Source: Tepidibacillus_B infernus
GTDB taxonomy: Bacteria > Bacillota > Bacilli > Tepidibacillales > Tepidibacillaceae
Length of the DNA stretch: 64,000 bases
Direction: 5' to 3'
Assembly (NCBI RefSeq): GCF_048898065.1
Contig: NZ_JBLWFI010000001.1
Location: 496,001-560,000, forward strand
Part shown: piece by piece, positions 50,232-58,747 of the stretch
How the letters are laid out: each line of letters starts with the position of its first letter
Position numbering within the stretch: the stretch's first letter is position 1
Notes under the pieces: model-generated
Database searches by the model: none
What the model was told of the DNA's origin: nothing
What the model saw: only the letters and a program-made list of their open reading frames with translations
Program-made: the position numbers and the translations under genes

Positions 50232-51292
50232 ATGGATAATATTATATCAACATTATATCAGTTAATAAAGAATACAAATAATTTAATTGAGTTAGAGGAA
50301 AACATTCAAATTTATATGCATGAAGTATTTGTTTCTTTGATAGGGGAGATTTTTACTCAGCTAAACCAAGTTATTAAGGAAAAACAACAAGAAAAAGGTT
50401 GGTTCGTAAAAAGGGAAGATTGGAAAACGATTCAATTTACGTTTAGCGCTGTACGTTTCCAACATACATTAATGGGTGACAAAAAGGGGGACTCTCACTA
50501 TCCTTTTGATGAGTGGATAGGAATACGGAAATACCAGCGATATAGTCCTTTAGTTGAAGTGAAAGTAGCAGAACTAGCAAGTGAGAGTACCTATCGTGAA
50601 TCCGCACGTATATTACAGGAATGGATAGCAGTTAACATTAGTCATCAAACCATAGGAAGTATCGTAAGACGTGTAGGAAAAGCACAAGCTAAGGCGGATA
50701 AAGAAATGGTTATCGAGTTAATACACAGATTGTTTCAAATAGCGATGGAGGACAAGGCTATACTGCGGAGAAGTTTCAAGAAGCCTTTTCACAGTCTCGT
50801 TATGCTGTTTTAAACCAGTTAGACCCCTATCATATTGCACAGGCATTAAATAGGACAATAGGTGGTGGGAAGAGCGAGTACAAGGATTCAATAGGAAAGG
50901 CTTTAAAAGAACACAATCTAGATGATTTTACGTTATGGTTGGATACATATGAAAGTACACTCGATGAACAGAAACAAGTAGAAAAAGTAAAAAACCCACC
51001 AAAGGATGCAAGAAGTTTAGGGGCAATGGAATCCAACCAACGTCATGTATCCTACCGGATGAAAAAGCGAGGAATGCATTGGAGTTTAGAAGGTGCAGAA
51101 GCGATGATAAAAGTGAAACAAGGAATCTTAAATAAAACATTAAGAAGTACTTATCTCGCACATCAACGAAGAAGTGAAAGAAAACAACGTGACGTGAAGA
51201 AAACCGTAAGATTAGCACAAATTCTACGAGAGAGCACTCATCCATCGATTGGAGTAAAGCAAGGCTCAATCAGCCTGTATACTGCTCACTAA
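50232..51292 (+). pseudogene. ISLre2-family (UPF0236) transposase, internally deleted and frameshifted
   Basis: The first frame, MDNIISTLYQLIKNTNNLIE to about ELIHRLFQIAMED near 50750, matches the N-terminus of UPF0236/ISLre2 transposases (WFVKREDWKTIQFTF, FDEWIGIRKYQRYSP). In another frame from about 50748, DGGQGYTAEKFQEAFSQSRY continues to 51292 as the family C-terminus (NPPKDARSLGAMESNQRHVS). The product would be about 350 codons against about 470-530 for the family; central catalytic residues are lost. Inverted repeats GAGAAGGC/GCCTTCTC frame the leader, and a large hairpin follows the gene. Confidence 0.82.
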
Positions 51293-51331
51293 ACGGCAAT
51301 AGGAAATCTTATGAAAAGTATTCGAAATACC

Positions 51332-51374
51332 TGGGTTAATTAGTTAGGTTCCTTAGACCTAACTAATTAACCCA
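51332..51374. repeat. 18-bp perfect hairpin at the 3' side of the ISLre2 remnant
   Basis: TGGGTTAATTAGTTAGGT pairs with ACCTAACTAATTAACCCA across 7 bases. No T run follows. It probably belongs to the element. The rest of 51375-51628 holds another short inverted repeat (GGGAAGTTATT/AATAACTTTTCCC near 51495-51525) and no gene. Confidence 0.65.
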
Positions 51375-51628
51375 GACCACCAAGCGATAGCGTGGTAGCT
51401 ATGGAAAGTGTACAATAATAGAATGCTGTAACTGCTAGTGTTAAAGGTTGATCGAGAAAAACTTGACACAAACGCAAACCTTACGTCCTTTGACAGGGAA
51501 GTTATTTTATTTAATAACTTTTCCCACTTCGACAAGCTTATCACTTCTCTCTATATATTATACAATGGTATCATATATGGTGTCGAGCTTCTTGATATTA
51601 TGGTATGAATTGTTTATATGAATCAGTG

Positions 51629-52855
51629 TTAAATAGTATCCAGCTCTTTTTCTTTATGTTTCCTGACAGCATAGCTATTTAAAGCATACAAAGCTATCGC
51701 TATAAAATTAAGTATACCTAAATACAAAATAATATTCGCATTTCCGAATAGTTTAATCATGAATGGGGCGATTAATAAGCCGGCTATCTGAGCAACAGCG
51801 GCGATTGCCATAAAGATGGTGAATATATTTCCAAGCTTATCTTTATATATTTCCTGAAATTTTGTAACGACTAAGATTTCAAATATGCCCGAAATATACG
51901 TCATAATAAAGGTTGCGATTAATACACCGATCTCTTTAAATAAGAAAACCAATAAAAGCCAAGCGATGCCTGCAAAAGCATATGATCCTACGGTCAATTT
52001 AGAAAATTCGATTTTATCTTTAATCTTTGTTGAGCTTAAGCTTCCTAAGCTGAACCCTATTAAAAGCACTGCAAAATAAATTCCGTATAAATAAGATTTT
52101 CCGCCGTCCGCAAAATACCCTACGACTGTAATTAAGCTTATTTTAGTGTGGAATTGTAAAACCACCGCAATAATTAGAATTCCGACGACAAATTTATTAC
52201 TAAAAACTTCGCTGATACCTTCTCTTATTTGGGTACGGTAATTTTTTATCGACTCTCTCAATCGAACTTGATCTGTATTCTTTCCTTTATCGTTTGAAAC
52301 TTCGACTCCGGCAAAAAATAATATCGTTATGAAATATGTAATGAGATCAAATATAAAAATACTAAAATAACTTATGACCGTAACTAAGATACCGCTTATC
52401 ACATCTGCTGTTCCATTGATAATATTTCGGCTTGCCGTTAATAAACTATTTGCCTTTGCCAGTTCTTTTTCTTCTACCACCTTAGGTACAATGACCTGCG
52501 TTAATATATAAGAACCGTAATTACTAAGACTGAAGATGAATTCTCCAATAACAATGAAAACAAAATTGTAATGATTGATGCCAATAAATATCACAAAAAA
52601 AACTAAACACACCGAGCACATCTGGATGATTTGAAGAAAGATGAGACTCTTTTTTGAGACCATTTTATTAAATAAAGGCCCAAGAAGAAAGCCAAGAATG
52701 ATTGGAATAACTGATGTTAAGGCGCTGATAGATAATAGAAGATTATTTTTAGTTTGGGCATAGATAATGATCGGGATAGCAATCATAAACAAACTATCGC
52801 CGAAATTTGTTACACCAATCCCTAAAAGTAAATTTGTAAAAGATTTATTTTTCAT
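51629..52855 (-). CDS. MFS-type exporter
   Basis: A 408-aa major facilitator with about 12 hydrophobic segments, starting KNKSFTNLLLGIGVTNFGDSLFMIAI. It resembles drug and peptide exporters such as those of the macrolide-efflux group. It follows the E1-like gene by 3 bases, whose end supplies the ribosome site, so the two are translationally linked. Export of a product made or modified by the neighbour is the likely role, like MccC next to MccB in microcin C loci. Substrate unknown. Confidence 0.82.
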   Translation of the reverse strand: MKNKSFTNLLLGIGVTNFGDSLFMIAIPIIIYAQTKNNLLLSISALTSVIPIILGFLLGPLFNKMVSKKSLIFLQIIQMCSVCLVFFVIFIGINHYNFVFIVIGEFIFSLSNYGSYILTQVIVPKVVEEKELAKANSLLTASRNIINGTADVISGILVTVISYFSIFIFDLITYFITILFFAGVEVSNDKGKNTDQVRLRESIKNYRTQIREGISEVFSNKFVVGILIIAVVLQFHTKISLITVVGYFADGGKSYLYGIYFAVLLIGFSLGSLSSTKIKDKIEFSKLTVGSYAFAGIAWLLLVFLFKEIGVLIATFIMTYISGIFEILVVTKFQEIYKDKLGNIFTIFMAIAAVAQIAGLLIAPFMIKLFGNANIILYLGILNFIAIALYALNSYAVRKHKEKELDTI

Positions 52856-52858
52856 TCT

Positions 52859-54058
52859 TCAATCCCTTTCAACCTTTCTTATTATGTCTGATAAAAATAA
52901 AATCATTTCGTTACCTATCTCTTTATAAAATTCTTTATTTACTTCAATTTGAAAAACTGATTTCAAAATATTTTCAATTGTTATTTGACTTGGATCATTT
53001 TGCTTCAAATAATTAGTTAGATTTAATTCAAATGCAGGAGCTTTATATAATAATTTTGCAAACTTAAAACCTATAAGTTTTGCATGTGGATATAAATAAA
53101 TGTCGCGTTTTCCAAATAAAACATCTTTTACTATTTTAATGTCTCTTTTTTCATCCCATTCTTTGATTAATTCATCAAAATACATTTCTTTTTTCTTTTT
53201 CAAAGCGTTTATTGATAAATCAATTAATTCTGACTGATTTTCTTGATATTTTTTGATGCAATCATTATCAATATCTTTTGCTTCTAACATTTTTATGGAA
53301 AATTCATTCATGGAATACCTAGTATCCTTACAATCTATGTATTTCTCAGACAATATTTTCTCATACTCATTAAGATCTTTATCCTCTTCGTCAATTAAAT
53401 CTAATTCGAATTTAGTATTTAGCCGTATAATTTCATCATATATATTAGAATCACTATTAATATAGAACTTTTTGTACAATAGAAGTGCATTAGAAAAAAG
53501 TATTTGATTATAAAAATAATTTCTTTCATCATCATTTTTTAGCATGTTCAAAGTCTTTTCAGACTCATCAAAATCAGTTTGAAGTTCTTTAATTTTAAAC
53601 GAATTATCATTTTCCATTGAAGGAGTTAAATAGTTATAACTTAACTCTTTCAAATCAAAATCTAATAATGAAAATAGCTTTTGTAACCACAATCTAGAAA
53701 GTAATATTGCAGATAAATCACCAAGCAATCCTAGTCCTGAATTTTCATTAATCCATTTGTGGATATTATTTTCAGCTTCACGGTTTTCATCTAAAAAATC
53801 TTGATTCACTTCAAGAGCTCTTACCATACCAAATATATAACCTGAAATAAAAACAGGAATTTTTCTTCTGTTAAAATAATCAAAAATAGTTTGTAAAACA
53901 CTCGTATCATGACTATCAAAACATATAAAAACAGCATCAATAGAATTTACATCATCAATATTATCAAACTGTTTTTCACTTTCAAAATATTCATTGTATA
54001 AATTTAATTTTATATTTTTCTTTACCTCATTAATCTTTCTTTCTATAATTCCCACCAT
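52859..54058 (-). CDS. E1/ThiF-like protein lacking the nucleotide-binding N-terminus, with long C-terminal extension
   Basis: A 399-aa protein. Residues 5-80 (ERKINEVKKNIKLNLYNEYF, then SIDAVFICFDSHDTSVLQTI and KIPVFISGYIFG) follow the order of the second half of E1/ThiF/MccB adenylyltransferases, and ENSGLGLLGDLSAILLSRLW fits the later helix. The GxGGxG and SNLNRQ motifs and the CxxC zinc pairs are missing. The last 230 residues are acidic, helical and not recognised. It begins inside a broken-looking upstream frame. Either a truncated gene or a divergent partner protein. Confidence 0.6.
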   Translation of the reverse strand: MVGIIERKINEVKKNIKLNLYNEYFESEKQFDNIDDVNSIDAVFICFDSHDTSVLQTIFDYFNRRKIPVFISGYIFGMVRALEVNQDFLDENREAENNIHKWINENSGLGLLGDLSAILLSRLWLQKLFSLLDFDLKELSYNYLTPSMENDNSFKIKELQTDFDESEKTLNMLKNDDERNYFYNQILFSNALLLYKKFYINSDSNIYDEIIRLNTKFELDLIDEEDKDLNEYEKILSEKYIDCKDTRYSMNEFSIKMLEAKDIDNDCIKKYQENQSELIDLSINALKKKKEMYFDELIKEWDEKRDIKIVKDVLFGKRDIYLYPHAKLIGFKFAKLLYKAPAFELNLTNYLKQNDPSQITIENILKSVFQIEVNKEFYKEIGNEMILFLSDIIRKVERD

Positions 54059-54173
54059 TTATCAAAGTCATCTACTTCAATAATCATATCCTTATTTAAG
54101 CTACCATACATATGAAAAGTAATCTCGTTATTTTTTTATTTCCTCTAAAATTAAGATGGTTTTTTAAGCGCAT
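54043..54173 (-). other. Two short overlapping frames before the E1-like gene: precursor peptide or broken N-terminus
   Basis: Frame A (54173 to 54096) has a good ribosome site (GAGAGGAGTG) and reads MRLKNHLNFRGNKK, ending after 25 residues. Frame B (ATG 54111 to TAG 54043) reads MYGSLNKDMIIEVDDFDKWWEL and overlaps the E1-like start by 16 bases. A run of seven A at 54132-54138 lies where a one-base slip would join A to B into a 43-residue peptide. B's IIEVDDFD resembles the E1 strand before SNLNRQ, so B may instead be a remnant of that gene. Confidence 0.4.
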
Positions 54174-54533
54174 TTTTTCACTCCTCTCATCATAACAAAT
54201 ATATTTTTGATTATTTACGTCTACTTACAGTTAGTTGAATTTGATTTCTTCCTATAAGTAAATTTGATCTCTTGATTATTTCACCCAAATCTATATTATA
54301 TAAGAATCATTGCTTTAATTTATATTGTTTAGGTGATTTAGGGAGGATATATTTGGCTATATCTTCATTTCCTCCCTAAATCTTAGGAGCGTGTATTAAC
54401 AAAAAGCTACGCAAATGTGATCAGACTTTGATACAACTCTTTTCAATTTCATTATAATCACCCCCTATTACATTATTGAAAGATGTTTTGTATAAAATGC
54501 TAATTCTAAATTAAATTTTAATAGATAGTATAT
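54174..54533. other. Intergenic region with a 13-bp hairpin
   Basis: GATTTAGGGAGGA (54335-54347) pairs perfectly with TCCTCCCTAAATC (54370-54382). It lies between the divergent E1-like and RRNPP genes; no T run follows on either strand. It may be an operator, an attenuator, or an element end. I see no gene here. Confidence 0.55.
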
Positions 54534-54562
54534 TTACCATCAATTCGGAAACATGGTATAAT
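54534..54562 (+). promoter_or_regulatory. Promoter of the RRNPP regulator gene
   Basis: TTACCA (54534-54539), 17 bases, TATAAT (54557-54562). Confidence 0.7.
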
Positions 54563-54622
54563 ATTCCTTAATTAAAATAACTTTTTTAAGTTAAGTTTCC
54601 CAACTTCAAGGGGGTGGTATTT

Positions 54623-55873
54623 TTGAAGACAGGTGATAAAATAAGATACCATAGAATACAGAAAGGAATTACTCAAGAACAATTAGCTGACGGAATTATT
54701 TCTAAATCTTATTTAAGCAAGATCGAAAATAACACGGCTAAACCACATCGAGATGTCGTCAATCTTCTGTTTAAAAGACTAGAGATTCCCTCATTGGAAG
54801 AAGATACACAGAGGATTAAAGAAATAAATAGAAAACTGGATGAGTGGTATGAAGTAGTAAAAAGTAGAGATAAAGATAATGCTATCAAAATGGAAAAGTC
54901 TATTAGTAATGACATAAGTAGAATTGAAGATACAACTGTATTCATCCGATTTCGATTATTTTCATTAAGACACCATCTATTATTATATAATTTCGATGAA
55001 AGCAAGAAGATCATTCAAGAATTCAAAGCATTAGAGAAACATCTTCCCGATAAACAAAAGTACTATTTCTATTACTTTTATGGACTTTATCAATATTTAC
55101 ATAACAATTTTTCAGAATCATTAGATTATTACTCAAAAGCAGAAAAAATCGGCTATCAAATTCATATTGATGAACCCGAATTGACTTACTTAATATCCCT
55201 CGTTCACACTAGGCTAAATCATGTTACCTTAGCCATACATTATGCAAATACTGCTTTAGATCTATCCAATCAAAATATGGATTACCTACGCAGTGTCGAA
55301 ACCCAATCTATTTTAGCCATTAATTACATGCGTATTAAAGAGTATGATAAAGCAAAACATCATTTGGAAAAATCTTTAAAAATCACTGAAAAACACAATG
55401 ACCCATATCTGATAAGCAATATATACCACAATCTGGGGTATATGTACTCTAAGGTAGATCAACACGATTTAGCTATTGATTATTATCACAAGAGTTTAAA
55501 TCTAAAAAAAGGATGTCATGAACGGATAACCAATACAATTTATTACTTGGCTGAAAGTTATTATGCCGTCAAGAATATTGAAGATGCAACAAGATGGATT
55601 AAAAAGGGACTTAAAATTACTGAAAAATATAACATTATCACTAATCAAATAAAATTATATCTTCTACAATTAGAATATAACATTGATCAAGAGCAATCGC
55701 GTAAATATATCGAAGAAATAGCGATCCGTTACCTTCAAGAAAAACAAAATTGGAAAGAATTAAGTGAAGCTGCAGAAAAATTATCTAATTATTATGCCAA
55801 TCAACAATCCTATAAAAAGAGTCAAGATTATTGCTGTTTGGCTAATGATGCCAGAAAAAATATTCAAATGTGA
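54623..55873 (+). CDS. RRNPP-family quorum-sensing regulator (HTH plus TPR repeats)
   Basis: A 416-aa protein. Residues 1-60 form an XRE helix-turn-helix (KTGDKIRYHRIQKGITQEQLADG, then SKSYLSKIENNTAKPHRDVV). The rest is TPR repeats, for example FYYFYGLYQYLHNNFSESLDYYSKAEKI, YDKAKHHLEKSLKITEK and HDLAIDYYHKSLNLKKG. The architecture and size match NprR/PlcR-type receptors that bind a re-imported peptide. The start is TTG at 54623 with AAGGGGGTGG before it; a GTG nine bases upstream overlaps the ribosome site. The gene for a small exported peptide follows at once. Confidence 0.88.
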   Translation: MKTGDKIRYHRIQKGITQEQLADGIISKSYLSKIENNTAKPHRDVVNLLFKRLEIPSLEEDTQRIKEINRKLDEWYEVVKSRDKDNAIKMEKSISNDISRIEDTTVFIRFRLFSLRHHLLLYNFDESKKIIQEFKALEKHLPDKQKYYFYYFYGLYQYLHNNFSESLDYYSKAEKIGYQIHIDEPELTYLISLVHTRLNHVTLAIHYANTALDLSNQNMDYLRSVETQSILAINYMRIKEYDKAKHHLEKSLKITEKHNDPYLISNIYHNLGYMYSKVDQHDLAIDYYHKSLNLKKGCHERITNTIYYLAESYYAVKNIEDATRWIKKGLKITEKYNIITNQIKLYLLQLEYNIDQEQSRKYIEEIAIRYLQEKQNWKELSEAAEKLSNYYANQQSYKKSQDYCCLANDARKNIQM

Positions 55874-55883
55874 GGTGATAATA

Positions 55884-56000
55884 ATGAAGAAGCTGGTATT
55901 TTCTTTAATATTCAGCATCCTAGCTATAACTTCTCTGGTACAAGTCACTATTTTTGCTGAAGAGCCCCCTAAAGCTACAAGTGTTCAAATAGACAAATAA
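55884..56000 (+). CDS. Signal-peptide (pheromone) precursor paired with the RRNPP regulator
   Basis: A 38-aa peptide starting ten bases after the regulator, with GAGGTGATAATA before the ATG. Residues 1-25 are a typical Sec signal (KKLVFSLIFSILAITSLVQVTIFA) and the rest is a short tail EEPPKATSVQIDK. Receptor plus small secreted peptide in tandem is the hallmark of PlcR-PapR and NprR-NprX systems. The mature signal would come from the last 5-9 residues; which ones is unknown. Confidence 0.8.
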   Translation: MKKLVFSLIFSILAITSLVQVTIFAEEPPKATSVQIDK

Positions 56001-56013
56001 TTACATACTAGAA

Positions 56014-57261
56014 GGGGGTGTCGCAAAACTACCTTAGGTAGTTAGCGGCGCTCTCTTTTTATGTTGAAAATAAAAAATCAGCCCATCTTTGGAGAAACTC
56101 CCTCCGTGGCATGGCTGATTTTAGACATGGATAAATAAGCCTTCAACTCAAGGCTTTTTTCGATAATATATTATGCTATTTTTAGATCATGAAGCGACTT
56201 TCCAACACGGTCTTTCTGAATTTTTGCATGAAGTTTATTCACGTTATAACCAAAGCATAAGAGAATAAACTCATTTTTGACGCTGTTTTTGCCACGTGTT
56301 AAGAATCGATTAAAATCGTAGTCGTTTTTTAGGACGCCGAAAGCTCCTTCTACCTGAATGGAACGATTGACTCTTAACAACGTCCCTTCCTCGGATGTAA
56401 TATTCTCATATAATACCTGACGTTTTTCAATAAACGTTTTAGATACTTGCATCTTTCTGTTCCCTTTTGCCTTTGTACATTTTGTACATTTCGTTTTGAA
56501 TTGGCATCCACTACAATCTTCGCATTCATAAACGGTTAATTCGGATCGGTAACCTGTTGCTGATGTTCTATGGGTGATTCCAATGGGCTTAAGCTGTTTT
56601 CTATTGTGACAGGTATATTCATCTGTCTGTTCATTGTAAAACATATTTTCTCGTTTACTAATGTTATTTTTAAAACTTTTCTTTTTCCATTGTTCATAGG
56701 TTTGAGGCTTTATTTAATAAGTCTGCTCTTTTCCTTCCAGATAAAGATAATTTTCTTCGCTTTTATATCCAGAGTCTGCAATGATGTTCTGATACCACAT
56801 TTTTAGATGGGATTCCATTTCGTCTAAAAAAGGAATAAGGGTTGTGGTATCATTTCGATCTTGAAATATCCCAACTCCTGTTACATACTCACTCTCTACC
56901 CAATCTGAACGTTGTAAGCAGGTTTTAATTGAGCATTGCGCATATGGTCGTCTTTCATATGCATGAATGTCGCATCTGTATCTGTCTTGGAGTAGCTGTT
57001 TCTTCCTTCAAATAATTGGTTGTGGGTATTGTATCTCTCCTGACGTTCATAGTAAGTCTGCAATTCTTCTGTCAACTTCTGCAGTTTGGTCTTCCGTTTT
57101 CCAATTCCATGAACGAACTCGATTTGTTCTTGCTTTCGTTTTTCTTCTAAGTGGGTAAGTATGACTCTTAGATCATCTAATAAGGTTTCCTTGGTTACTT
57201 TAAAGTTGGTCTCATAGGCCAGATTCATTTCCTCGATAAAGGATTGAATATTCACATACAT
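56014..57261 (-). mobile_element. Remnant of an IS1182-family insertion sequence
   Basis: The right end begins GGGGGTGTCGCAAAACTACC near 56014, in the style of IS1182 ends. The transposase reads on the minus strand as MYVNIQSFIEEMNLAYETNF (57261), a frameshift near 56895, FQDRNDTTTLIPFLDEMESH, a TAA nonsense codon at 56714-56716, and the C-terminal DDE part (56644-56171: CHNRKQLKPIGITHRTSATG and RSIQVEGAFGVLKNDYDFNR). The N-terminal third and the left end are missing. Inactive. Confidence 0.8.
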
Positions 57262-57391
57262 CTTGGCTTCATTTAAATAAAGAAACCATAGAATTTCTCG
57301 CTGGCGGAGGGAATATTTTAGAGGTGTATATAGAAGGAAAATGGGAACCTTTTAACAAATTGTATCCAAAAGACGAATAGGGAAATTTCAG

Positions 57392-57433
57392 AAAAAAGGA
57401 GCAATCTGTAAGGCTATAGATTACTCCTTTTTT
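57392..57433. terminator. Terminator after selD
   Basis: AAAAAAGGAGCAATCT and AGATTACTCCTTTTTT form a long stem with one mismatch; T runs on both strands. On the minus strand it follows selD by about 85 bases. 57262-57391 shows no gene. Confidence 0.8.
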
Positions 57434-57518
57434 GATACTAACTACAATACAATCACCCACTACCTTTTACGTGAAGCTTTGTTACCATATGAACGTGGGT
57501 GCTTCCTGATGATGATAT

Positions 57519-58580
57519 TTATACCACATGAATTTTTCCAGGGTGTTTATCCGTAACTTCTCCGATTATCTGTGCATCTTTCACACCAAGGCCGTGCATT
57601 TTTTGAAGCAAGTCTTCTGCAGCCTTTCCTTCTAAAGCAACAAGTAATCCGCCAGAAGTAACGGCATCGGCAAGTAAGAGTTGATCATATTGGTCTATGT
57701 GATCCTCAAATATAACATGTTGGGAAACCCATTTCAGGTTATCCCTGCTACCTGCTGGAACGTGTTTATTGATTGCCAGCTCTTTGGTACCATCAAGAAT
57801 TTCAACTTTTGCTGAATCGATCACAAGCCCCACGTTTGTGTTCTGTACCATTTCAAGAGAATGACCTAATAATCCAAATCCTGTCACATCTGTTACAGCA
57901 GAAACAGGATAGCCTTTCATTGCTTCAGCAGCATATTTGTTTAAAAAGGCCATCACTTCAGTCACTCGCTCGATCCGTTTTTGATCAAGGACGCCATCTT
58001 TTATTGCCTTTGTTTGGATACCAACACCAATTGGTTTGGTTAGGATTAATTTGTCCCCAGGTTTTGCTTCATGATTTGTCCATATCTCATTTGGGTGAGC
58101 TGTACCTGTTACCGATAAACCAATGAGCGGTTCAACATTATCTGTAGAATGGCCGCCGATTAAAATAGCACCAGCTTCTTTGATCTTATCTGCACTTCCT
58201 TTAAGAATTTCTGCTAACATTTCAGGTCCTAGCTTGTGAATAGGATAACCAACAATGTTCATTACTGTCAATGGTATCCCACCCATTGCATAGACATCAC
58301 TTAATGCGTTGGCAGCGGCAATTTGCCCGTACATATATGGATCATCAACAATCGGTGTGAAAAAATCCACCGTTTGGATTAAAGCTAAATCATCGGAAAG
58401 TTTGTAAACACCAGCATCATCAGGGGTTTCTAAGCCAATTAATACATTTTCATTAAATTCTTGCTTTGGTAAATAACGCAAAACTTGCGCTAGGTCCTCA
58501 GGACCAATTTTGCAACCTCATCCAGATTTATTAGTGGTTTGTGTTAAACGAATTTTTTCGTTCATATTCAGCAAATCCAT
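57519..58580 (-). CDS. selD: Selenophosphate synthetase, itself a selenoprotein
   Basis: Makes selenophosphate from selenide and ATP for SelA and SelU. Translation from ATG 58580 (AAGGAGGGG before it) gives MDLLNMNEKIRLTQTTNKSG, an in-frame TGA at 58520-58518 and then GCKIGPEDLAQVLRYLP. The product is 353 aa with selenocysteine at 21, the position of E. coli Cys17 in GCGCK, and Lys24 matching Lys20. Gene callers that stop at TGA would begin at the TTG at 58481 and lose the active site. Downstream motifs such as LIQTVDFFTPIVDDPY, AANALSDVYAMGG and LIGGHSTDN are intact. A SECIS-like hairpin follows the TGA. Confidence 0.95.
58493..58520 (-). promoter_or_regulatory. UGA Sec codon and SECIS-like hairpin in selD
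   Basis: On the minus strand, 17 bases after the TGA, GGTCC-TGA-GGACC forms a 5-bp stem with a 3-nt loop containing G (58505-58493). The spacing is nearly the same as in the glutaredoxin-like gene (16 bases). The two hairpins share geometry but not sequence. Confidence 0.72.
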
Positions 58581-58747
58581 TATTGAAACCCCTCCTTTTG
58601 CAAAAACTATATATTATTATAATAAATTTTTGGAAGAAAATCCTGTTTTATTTGAAAATAAGTTTTCTTTTGGAGTTTTATCTACTACTAATCTTTGGTA
58701 TATTTTAATAGGCAACAACATTAGTAAGGAAAAGAAGGGTGTTTTCA

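Noticed and set aside
50830..51269. Minus-strand genes opposite the ISLre2 remnant
   Set aside because: Leu/Phe/Ser-rich shadows of the transposase's charged C-terminal frame.
56714..56716. Recoded stop in the IS1182 transposase
   Set aside because: The codon is TAA, not TGA, and the same gene has a frameshift and missing ends; it is simply broken.
57519..58481. selD starting at the TTG at 58481
   Set aside because: This would remove the catalytic Sec and Lys. The ATG at 58580 has a strong ribosome site and the TGA lies at the conserved active-site position.
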